Positions 9,047-17,287 of a stretch of DNA of 64,000 nucleotides are shown piece by piece. Origin of the DNA: Marsupella aquatica (taxonomy: Eukaryota; Marchantiophyta). The DNA lies in contig OZ316893.1 in NCBI GenBank assembly GCA_973895155.1, forward strand, positions 10,168,001 through 10,232,000, given 5' to 3'. The position numbers and the translations under genes are program-made. Numbering within the stretch: the stretch's first letter is position 1; every line of letters starts with the position of its first letter. The notes beneath the pieces were generated by a model that was given only the letters and a program-made list of their open reading frames with translations, did no database searches and was not told where the DNA came from.

Positions 9047-9582
9047 ATACAGAGGTTTACACCTCCACTACGTACATACCACTTCATTTGCTTTTTCTTG
9101 GCACTTGTGAATGTGATTGGACTTTTTCTATGCATGTTGGTTGCTAGCAGCTTGCACATATGCCTTGCCAGTGACTTGTATGTTTTCGATACACTATGGC
9201 TACGATACTATATGTCCTGACAGCTGTCATGCCGAGGGACAGTGCCTCTTATGCACATCGGCATGTCCCTTGCCTGCCCGCTAGGTATGTAGTTAGGGCT
9301 AGTGTACTACCTGAGTTAGCGACATGTTCTTGTAGCAAGTCTGGGCCGTTCTTGAAGCAAATGTGCTTGTTAGTGTGACGCCAGGACTTTGCTTGCTTAG
9401 GGCATGTCTTTCTTTGTGGGTTTTCAATTCTTCTTGAATCGCTGTTGACAGAGCTCAGACAGTGCTTGTCGGTTCCGTACACGGGATTCACACAGTGATT
9501 CGTTAGATGCTCCCGGCCGATCTTGGCATCCTGCCGGTTTTCGATTCGATTTCAGTACAATTGTTTCTCTTACACCTTTTAT
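9047..9582 (+). repeat. 3' LTR of the Gypsy element (536 bp)
   Basis: The start is fixed by the repeat beginning ATACAGAGG at both 9047 and 9583. The end is fixed by CCTTTTAT, shared with base 125. The termini read AT...AT instead of the usual TG...CA. The right 125 bp match the 5' LTR at 1-125, and the left 170 bp match 9583-9752 with two mismatches. Confidence 0.88.
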
Positions 9583-9752
9583 ATACAGAGGTTTACACCT
9601 CCACTACGTACATACCACTTCATTTGCTTTTTCTTGGCACTTGTGAATGTGATTGGACTTTTTCTATCCATGTTGGTTGCTAGCAGCTTGCACATATGCC
9701 TTGCCGGTGACTTGTATGTTTTCGATACACTATGGCTACGATACTATATGTC
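9583..9752 (+). repeat. Truncated second LTR joined to the 3' LTR
   Basis: These 170 bp repeat 9047-9216 with two substitutions, then stop abruptly after CTATATGTC. They begin exactly where the full LTR ends, with no spacer, so the two LTRs lie head to tail. This could be the remnant of a tandem element array or of an integrated two-LTR junction. Confidence 0.88.
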
Positions 9753-9951
9753 ACGACATCCTTTCATAAGTTTGAGATTGTGTACTTGTAGTGTGGATTG
9801 TTTTATGGGCTTGCTTTGGGTTTGGTAGGTATAATATGGGTTGTCTGAACTTACCGTTACCCGTGCCTTTACCAGTTTTATTTTGCACTAATTCAAACTT
9901 GACAAGCTTTAGGGGGCTACATGATCTGTTATGAGAGTCCCCTAAACCCAA

Positions 9952-9975
9952 TGATTGTTTGAATTCAAACAATCA
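9952..9975. repeat. 24-bp perfect palindrome
   Basis: The sequence is its own reverse complement over 24 bases, centred on the GAATTC at 9961-9966 (arms TGATTGTTT and AAACAATCA). It is not flanked by an obvious transposon end. Confidence 0.85.
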
Positions 9976-10288
9976 GGCATAACTAAAGGACACACCCTGA
10001 GCCCAAGTCAACAAAGCTTAAGTCAGCAAAATGACAAAGTCATTGGAAGTCAATAAAATAACCATGCAGTCATGTGCTGCGCATGCAGCCTGGTGTTGTT
10101 GCGCATGCAGCCTGATGTACAAGCCTGTGATATATGGCCAACTATCATTAATTAATTAAAAGAGCTACCAACTGTCCAAGTATAGTTGCCTAGTTTTCTT
10201 GTCACACGAGCCTCAATGCTCATTCTTTGAATGTTAATGAAGTTATGACAAAAACATGGTTTTTTGACATCACTAGCTAGATTACCTG

Positions 10289-10360
10289 TTCCTTGAATAT
10301 AAGAAAATGAAACTTGGATGGACTTTCCTTGAATATAAAAAAATGAAACTTGGATGGACT
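10289..10360. repeat. 36-bp tandem repeat, two copies
   Basis: The unit TTCCTTGAATATAA...AACTTGGATGGAC occurs at 10289-10324 and 10325-10360 with few differences. The part AACTTGGATGGACT also occurs in the Mutator-like elements at 37 and 62 kb. Confidence 0.8.
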
Positions 10361-10713
10361 GAGTGACTGAACATGGAGTCCTTGGTGGATTGTGCCCTGC
10401 CTGACAGTCATAGCAAGTCAGGCATGAAGTCTAACCGGGTCGTTAATGTCATTTTGGATGTACTGAAGTCTTACTGGTCTTTAATGTCATTTTGGAAGTA
10501 GTTTTCACTACATCAGTAGAAAAATACATACTTTTTACAGAAAAGGGCCAAATAGAGTACAAAAGAATAAACAAGAGAGGTCCCAAGTGGACAAAACCAA
10601 ACGCAAAAGAAGTGAGCAAAAGGAAACCCCTAAAAACCAAGAAAGAGGAACTAAAACTAAAACTACCGCAAATGGACCGAGGTCCCCATCATTCCTAGCA
10701 AATGTGGCAAAAA

Positions 10714-13057
10714 CTAATGGTCTAGATCAAGTGTCGAAACTAAATCGGCAAGTGGGATTGGAATGTCCTCTAGGGGGGCTAGCCGCTGCAGAGTCACGCT
10801 AGCACCCACTGTCAAAGACCGACGATAGATGGCCCAAGCTTGAGCACGCTGTAAGGTGACTGAAATGCGTTGGTGAAAGTGCGTGGTCAAAATAGATAGC
10901 GGAGGTCCGGTGGGACCCATCCATCCGTGAACATCCCGAGCAGCTTGGCAAAGAAGCCCGTCGAACTGATGATGGAGACGCCCAAATATCTCAAGAGCAA
11001 GGGGCAGGAAGCTATCAAATGAAGCTCGTGCAGCAGATTTGGCCTCCTTCGTTTTTGCTGCTCGTGATGCTGCTGCCCCTGCCGTTGTTGTCGCTGTCCC
11101 AATGATGTCTTGGCGCAATGGCCGGGTTTGCCACCACTACATCTGCCAAAGTACGCTAACCCTCACGGACCATGGTAAGATCCACCCGTAACCGCTGTGA
11201 GGGAGGACCAGGTAACTTGAGCACCACCTCCCGCTGTGTGTAGACCAAAGAGCCAGAAAGAACCTAAGCAGTGGCATCTCTCACAGCGTCGTGAACAAAA
11301 ATGGTTTCGCCGCCCAAAGTGCACCGAAGAAGATGGATACCTATGGCATCACAAGGCTTCCCACAAGTGCAAGTAGGAGGTAAACCAGCAAGAAGTGGGT
11401 GGGGCAAGCCCATACGAAGACGCATGGCTGTCGCAAACTCCATTGAAGACATCCGTAGGTGAGGAATGACTGGATTGGCCTGAAGCCAGCCTCCTACGCC
11501 CTTCCCTCCGGAAGAAAGAATCCAAGCTTGGTCCGTGTCAGGTGCCTCGGTGAGGATGCTGGAGAGGGTGAAAGCGTGCATACGCCCAGCAAGGTCTGCC
11601 TGAAGATGGACGGGGTCCAAGGATAAAAACTCCTGAAATGAAGGTAACTCAGCTCGAACAGGATCTGGTAATGATGATCGTGCCGCGCGCAAATGAACCT
11701 GAAATGGGAGGGAACCCTCCTCTACCTCCATGAGAGACGAAAGTAAAAAAGGTCGATCCTCAGTAAGGAAACGATCTGCCAACAATGAGAAGGCGGCTGC
11801 CCATGCTCCCAAAAAGGCCAAAGGTGCAAGGCGCTCAGTGGAAGTAAGCCCAAAACCACCGTGAGAAATAGGAAGACTGAGCTGTCGATGAAGCCACGGA
11901 GATGAGAGCAAAGTACCTGGCCCCAAAAGAGAGGCCAAAGTCTCACGAATGGAGACATCAAACGCACGGAGATGTAGATACAGATCCTCGATAGGGAGAT
12001 GTGTCCGAGCCAAATAGGACGCGTGAGGGTGGATGCATCTCAACAACAACCGAAATGCTGCCTGAGAATCTCCTAACTTAGGGAGCATAGGAGTAGGGGC
12101 TAAGGCAGCCTGTAGAGCGTCAGCAATGAAAGATGAGCAAAAGGAGGCGGTACCGACTGGGGAGCCAAGGACCCGAAGACCGTCGGCTGGACGTAAGAAC
12201 CCAGGGGGAAGCGCAAGATCATAGGGTAACCCAGCTGGACTCCATGCACGACTCTTCACCGGCTGAACCCGTAAACTGAGGCCCAACAAATGGATGGAAA
12301 GGGTGGCGAGGGCAGAAGTAACCGCAGCAGGTGGACCAATGATGTGGGTGTCATCTGAAAGGGAGGGGAAGATACACTGGGGGTGGGCCGCGGAGGCTTC
12401 CCGTAAAGCAGTAAAATGGGCAATGGCAAAAAGAGGCCCACCCAAAGGGTCACCCTGACATGTACCTTCTGCAAAAAAAAGAGTGGTATACACTCCTGTA
12501 GAGGTGTGATGACTATAGAAGAGGGGGGCCTCGAGGCCATAAAAACAAAGGACAAAGGGGATAAGGGACTGGATGTCTGGATCCACCGCCCTCAAAGCAC
12601 AAAAAATTGTTGCCCGAGAAACCGTATTGAAAGCATTAGAGACATCAACCTGGAAGACAACCCAATCAGGGTGGAGGTCCAAAGTAGTACGAATACCCGC
12701 AATAACTGTCTCACAACCGCCAGGAACGCCCACTGCAGACTGATGTGGAGAGAGATGATCCGATAGTGCAGAGCGATACTGCGATGAAAGTGTGCGAGAC
12801 ACCAGACGAAGAAAAACCTCTCCAATAGCTATGGGCCGAACACCCGGTGAAGACTTAGCCATGGCCAATAAACGAGAAGCACTCAAAAGCCGAGAGACGG
12901 GAGGAGGCAAACGGCCGGCTGCAATACACTGGCAAAAGGAGAAAAAAACTGGAAAACCAGACTGAGGATCCTCAGGGTGGAATAAATCAATCCTTCCAGA
13001 AGCCATGCTGGAGGAATTAGGGACATAAAGAAATTGAAGCCTGATCAAGAAGTGCAC
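10714..13057 (-). pseudogene. Reverse transcriptase/endonuclease retroelement, decayed
   Basis: The open part (11264-13057, 597 residues) is a reverse transcriptase of non-LTR type: VRPIAIGEVFLRLVSR, VFQVDVSNAFNTVSR (first Asp), GTCQGDPLGGPLFA, and SLSDDTHIIG in place of the usual YADD. Near its end a CTCGKPCD...GIHLLRC zinc-binding pattern precedes the endonuclease. After the TAG at 11264-11266 the same frame continues with RVDLTMVREG, a second TAG (11156-11158), and RTLADVVVANP, resembling a PD-(D/E)XK restriction-like endonuclease. A frameshift near 11120-11150 leads into a 134-residue helical tail (SFDSFLPLALEIFG), ending at 10714. The 5' end is unclear; an in-frame stop lies about 12 bases upstream and the first codon of the open frame is GTG, so the element is probably truncated. 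Two TAGs and one frameshift make it inactive. Confidence 0.82.
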
Positions 13058-13636
13058 ATGGCTACTTTACGTAGATAATTTTTTCGGCTGGAATGGACAG
13101 AAATAGCCTGTAGCAGGTGTCCACCCGGTCACTTGCAGGTCATGTTTGAGTGAGAACATTAAACAGTATTACCAGAGTTAAATTTGACCAAAACATTGAG
13201 GTCCTCCGGGTTGCATAAATTTATGGTAGCATTCTGACAAACCTGAAGGTCCTTATGGGCTTCATCGTCTGAACGTAAACAGATGTGAACAAAACAAATA
13301 TTGCACAATAAAATTTCTATGCTATTTCCCTAGGTCTTTGTCTCATCCTTGTTGCCTCATCCTTGTTTTTTTCCATCCCCATTTCAGTTTTGTATTTATT
13401 TAAACTGAATGTCACTTTTGTCCATCCTCATTTAAAATTCTTTATTGAGCCTCATTATGAGGTTTGTCTGTATTGGGGGAGTTATAGTCTAGAGTCTTCA
13501 CTCTAGACCTATGCCCTAAGAGTAGGCTTTAGTTTGCGTTTTTATAGTCTTCTGCCCATTGCAAGTCTTTCCAGCCCTTTCTTGATTGGGTGTTTGCCGG
13601 TGGGATCATGTCTCCCCATTGGGCAATTGTTTTGGC

Positions 13637-13638
<2 letters not shown>

Positions 13639-13687
<49 letters not shown>
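13639..13687. repeat. (AT)n microsatellite
   Basis: About 24 uninterrupted AT units. Confidence 0.97.
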
Positions 13688-13688
<1 letters not shown>

Positions 13689-14189
13689 CTATCCTCCATT
13701 CAACTCACATAAAATTTGGTGGGGTCCTAGCGTCCCAGTCTAGAGGCTGCACTTAGAAGCCTAGACCCCACCTTTAGCTTCTCTTTGCGTTCAAAAGTAA
13801 GATTTCACTCTCCAGTTAACTGAGCAACAATGAGGGTTTTGCTGAGGTCCATGTGGGTTGTGCAAGTCTATCCAGGCACTTCTGCAAACCCCAGGGTCCA
13901 TGTGAGCATCTCTTTCTCGAAGAGGACTAACACACCAAAGCAAAGAAAAGAAAAAAAGTGGAAGGGAAAACATAGTAGGAGGTAAAAATTACAAGAATAA
14001 TATTCTAAACTGCCAGTGATAATTAAAACCTATAATGCAAGGTCCCTCCTATTTTGATTCAGGGCTACAACCTACAAGTCCCTAGAAAGTCATTTATGAC
14101 TCTCTGCACCCGCTGTCCGCCCGTTGCTGCCCAAATTCCTCTGCAACTAAAAGAAGTTAAGTATTGCAAATGCTCTCACACTTCCAAGC

Positions 14190-14262
14190 TGCAGGAGCTC
14201 TGGCATACTGGTAGCTCATGGTGGGGCGGCACAAGTGCGGGGTTCAAATTCTTCCAAAGGCG
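14190..14262 (+). other. Possible tRNA-derived (SINE-like) sequence
   Basis: TGGCATACTGGTAGCTCA resembles a Pol III A box. GGTTCAAATTC, about 40 bases downstream, matches a B box/T-loop. I could not fold a full tRNA cloverleaf, so a SINE head or chance similarity are both possible. Confidence 0.3.
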
Positions 14263-14538
14263 CATCACTTTTTACACAGTTAAAAATGTTGATTTTTTTA
14301 TATGTGGATTTTTGGACGTTCGGGCAGTGGAAGTAGGGCGGGCAGGCAGAAGACGTCGAGGGGGCAGCATACATCAGAAAGCCATTACAGGGACTCCTCT
14401 CCCTAAATTATTTTTGCAGTGGTCCTTTTGCACTTTTGGCGTGCCAAATAATATTTGGAATTAAGGGTCCAACCAAAAGCAAGGAGGAAACAAAAAAACC
14501 TGGAAAAAGGGAAAAGGATACAGAGACGCAGAGAAGAT

Positions 14539-14557
14539 GGGGGGGGGGGGGGGGGGG
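14539..14557 (+). repeat. G19 homopolymer
   Basis: Nineteen consecutive G residues followed by CGG. Long G runs are rare and can form quadruplexes; the exact length may be uncertain in an assembly. Confidence 0.9.
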
Positions 14558-14734
14558 CGGTGCAGGGTAGCGTCCTCCTGAATCTCCCACCTGTCAGGCT
14601 ACTTTGCACCAATCCTGTTTATGACATTTGCCACAAACTGAAAATGATCTCATATTTTAGAGCCAAGTTTAGTAGGTCAATCTTCCACATTTTCTTTTTG
14701 AAGGCCAACTATGCCCGAGTGCCTGCCTTTGATC

Positions 14735-15005
14735 TCTTTTACGTAACAAATTCTTTTACATAACAATGTTTTTTCTTTCATGACATTTTTACACATCCAT
14801 ATCTTTTATGCAACATTTTTGATACTATGAAATCCTAAACATGCACAACAATCTCTTTTGTGGAACGATCGCTTTTATATGCAAAGGCATCTTTTACACA
14901 AGTATCTTTTTTGCCAACAATAATTGTTATCTAACAACGTCTTTTCCACCAAGACATTAATGATATCTTTTCCCCCAACGACTTCTTTTACGCAATGAAA
15001 CCTTT
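14735..15005. repeat. Degenerate array of ATCTTTTAC/GCAACA words
   Basis: Variants of (A)TCTTTTAYRCAACA recur every 20-40 bases about ten times, for example near 14739, 14802, 14851, 14890, 14907, 14940, 14965 and 14985. It is not a clean tandem repeat and has no coding potential. Confidence 0.5.
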
Positions 15006-15089
15006 CACACACGGGTGATAAGCTAGTATATAGAGGAGAGAATGTGCAACATGCGGCAGGGAACATTAGTGTCATATCTACTATGGCCA

Positions 15090-15414
15090 AATGGAGGTGA
15101 CTCGACTCTTCTGGGGTCAGTTCAGAGTGACTCTCAATTGAACTAGTCCCCATTCAAAGAGGGATTGAAACTCTCAGAAAGGGAGTGCCTTGCTAGAAAT
15201 CACTCGCAATTCTGATCTAGCAGAATGAGACAGCTTCAAGAATGATAGCTTGGAGTTCACAACTCTACCTCAACGCGGCTCAACCAGAATGTTTCATGAA
15301 TAGAAGTGGATATTAGTGCAAGTTAAGGTTACTCATTTTTGGTGGAGTTTCATGACTCAATGTGTGTCTCAGTGAGCATTTAAGGTTACTTGCTTTTTTC
15401 CACGCTAACAACAA
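15090..15414 (+). repeat. Left end of the UGT segmental duplication, copy 1
   Basis: The sequence from about 15090 (GTGACTCGACT...GAGTTCACAACTCTACCTCAA...CCACGCTAACAAC) is similar to 38560-38880 upstream of the second UGT gene. The match resumes at about 16612 after a 1.2-kb interruption. Confidence 0.7.
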
Positions 15415-15654
15415 CTAGCCTGACTACCCATTTTTTGAACGTGAATAGAGGCGAGGATAAAAATCTGTCAACCCTCAATGACAGCAGCTGACTAAAGGTT
15501 TTTCAAGTAATTGAAAAAGAGCTGGCCGTTTCACCATAGCCCTCGACCCCCATGACAGCAGTTCACCTCTCCACAGGCCCCCTCCCTTATCAATTGACTC
15601 TCTTCACATACAGCCCCTAGTCCAAAGACTCTCTTCACAGGCGACCCTATTTTC

Positions 15655-15999
15655 TGTTAGGATTTACTCTTAGGTCTAGAGTTACGAATGTACCGTAGTT
15701 AAGACTAACCTTAGTCGCAGACTTGGTTAGGTTAGTCATGCTGTGCACACTCTATAACCAAGCGGTGTTTGCTTGGAGAGGGGGAACTCAGGCTCATTGT
15801 TACGGAGTTAGTTGAGAGATAGGGAGAGCTTGTGCTGTGGATGCTTGGTATGGTCGGTCGGCCTAGAGTGCAGTAAAGCTCTTGTGTGTTCCCGTGGACG
15901 TAGCCTCATGTGGAGGTGAACCACGTATCTCTCTGTGTCGACTATTGTGCGTTGGATGGTTCATGGGCTTGCCGTTGCGATCATCGTCTATGCTCAACA
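15655..15999 (+). mobile_element. Solo LTR (345 bp) with 5-bp target duplication
   Basis: The sequence starts TGTTAGG and ends CTCAACA, giving the canonical TG...CA ends with short inverted termini. It is flanked on both sides by TTTTC (15650-15654 and 16000-16004), a perfect 5-bp target site duplication. A related partial copy starts at 53850. No internal retrotransposon sequence adjoins it, so it is best explained as a solo LTR left by recombination. Confidence 0.85.
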
Positions 16000-16262
16000 T
16001 TTTCAACTGCGGTGCACTATGGCTGGGACTACTCCACCCCCATTGCTCACCACCACCCCTAATTTGACTATTGCCCCCTAAGTCCTTGAACATAAACAGC
16101 CACCAAGATAATAAAGAATCCTGCAATAAAATTATTACATACTATTCTGGTTCATTTTTCTCCCATCTTTATTTTTTGTTCACTCTACTTTTTGGTTTTG
16201 TCTTTATTAAGATTTGTCTTTATTGAGAGTTACTGTAAGTCTAGAGGCTTCACTCTATAGAG

Positions 16263-16605
16263 GAGTCCTCAAAAGTAGCTTTGCATCGAACTTTATTACG
16301 CAATATTACTCAAAAGTGGCTTTGCATTGAGCCACACATTAGTCCTCAAAAGGAGCTTTGCACTGAGCTTTATTATACCTAGTGCTCAAAAGTTTCAGTT
16401 TTATTACACGTAGCATACTACTCAAATATGACACGTAGCACTCCAGCTTTATTATACCTAGTCCTCAAAAGTATTCAGTTATTACACCGTAGTATAGTAC
16501 TCAAATATGACACGTAGCACTCAAAAGTGGCTTTGCATTGACCTTTATTGGACAGCAGTCCTCAATTCGTCAAAAGTCAAAAGTGGCTTTGCATTCAACT
16601 TTATT
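16263..16605. repeat. Degenerate ~40-bp tandem array
   Basis: About nine imperfect units begin CTCAAAAGTGGCTTTGCATTGA and end TTTATTA-like, alternating with CTCAAATATGACACGTAGCA. The array ends about 680 bp before the UGT start codon. Confidence 0.75.
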
Positions 16606-16897
16606 AGTACGATGATTACTTTTCATTTCACCCCCCTTGGTTAACACAAATACTTCTGTAACGCATAAATGTACGAAATTAGACTCTGATCCCGATTTTC
16701 GCTCGACGTCTTCTCATCATTACTGCAGCACGCGCTGCGGAGGTGCAACTGTGACCGCACCCAGCAGATACAGAATTGGATTGGCCCTGGGCCTCGAATT
16801 CCTCTGGAGAACGATCTCCATTTCTGACCGATTCCCGACAGATTTTTGACTCCTTCAGAGGGGGTGAGAGAGTCCAGAGTCCAGACAGACTACTGCC

Positions 16898-16917
16898 ATG
16901 CTTATATCCATGTACGT
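16898..16917 (+). promoter_or_regulatory. Possible core promoter of UGT copy 1
   Basis: CTTATATCC, about 380 bp before the ATG, aligns with the better TATATATTTA of UGT copy 2. It lies just before the conserved GGCTGCCTGTCC block. This rests only on alignment of the two paralogues. Confidence 0.25.
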
Positions 16918-17008
16918 CGTTTGTTTGGGAGGCTGCCTGTCCGCCAGCCCGATTCAGCGCATTCCTCCTCTAAGATATGTAGATGGAGACGTACCCAAGA
17001 GCAGAAGC

Positions 17009-17226
17009 GAAGCTCAATGCTTCAATTTCCTCCAGCTCTGAATCTCTCGAGATTGCATTCTACTCATTAAGTCTCTAGAGCAGATCCACAGAGAGAGAGG
17101 CAGAGAAGCTCAATGCTTCAATTTCATCCAGCTCTTAATTTCTCGAGATTGCATTCTTCTCATTAAGTCTCTAGAGCACATCCACAGCGAGAGAGGCAGA
17201 GAAGCTCAATATTTCTATTTGACCCA
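17009..17226 (+). repeat. 96-bp tandem duplication in the UGT copy 1 5' region
   Basis: The unit beginning GAAGCTCAATGCTTCAATTTC starts at 17009, 17105 and, partially, 17201, so the period is exactly 96 bp. UGT copy 2 has only one unit at the matching place (about 39272-39390). It probably lies in the 5' untranslated region. Confidence 0.88.
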
Positions 17227-17287
17227 GCTCATCGGTCGAACTGCATTCTAATTCGTACGACATACGGACTTGAGAGAGAGAGGACGA

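Larger units (their letters stand above)
1..9582 (+). mobile_element. Ty3/Gypsy LTR retrotransposon carrying a DNA methyltransferase and a PHD finger
   Basis: The element runs from the end of a 5' LTR (1-125) through a 1.5-kb leader, one very long gag-pol frame (1643-9007), a G-rich polypurine tract and a 3' LTR (9047-9582). The order gag, protease, reverse transcriptase, RNase H, integrase defines Ty3/Gypsy. Two features are unusual: a cytosine-5 DNA methyltransferase between protease and reverse transcriptase, and a C-terminal PHD finger where chromoviruses carry a chromodomain. The 125 bases of 5' LTR differ from the 3' LTR at two positions, both C/T or G/A changes at CpG, so the insertion is fairly young. 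The frame has three TAG codons and one RNase H catalytic substitution, so this copy is probably not autonomous as written. Its left boundary lies outside the window. Confidence 0.95.
9753..10713. other. Intergenic stretch without a gene
   Basis: No protein-like frame is visible. It holds an inverted repeat TTAGGGG...CCCCTAA near 9910-9946, a perfect palindrome at 9952-9975, a 36-bp tandem pair at 10289-10360, and a direct repeat of TTAATGTCATTTTGGA near 10444 and 10481. Confidence 0.6.
13058..15090. other. Intergenic stretch of small repeats
   Basis: No credible gene is visible. The region contains two copies of a dispersed 65-bp motif (13198-13262 and 13845-13908), an AT microsatellite, two copies of a TCTAGAG palindromic motif near 13487 and 13739, a G19 run, a possible tRNA-derived sequence, and a degenerate ATCTTTTAC-type array. 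Confidence 0.6.
15415..16611. other. 1.2-kb insertion in the UGT copy 1 upstream region
   Basis: This interval has no counterpart upstream of UGT copy 2, where the flanking sequences are contiguous near 38880. It contains the solo LTR at 15655-15999 and a degenerate CTCAAAAGTGGCTTTGCATTG array at 16263-16605. No gene is visible. Confidence 0.65.
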
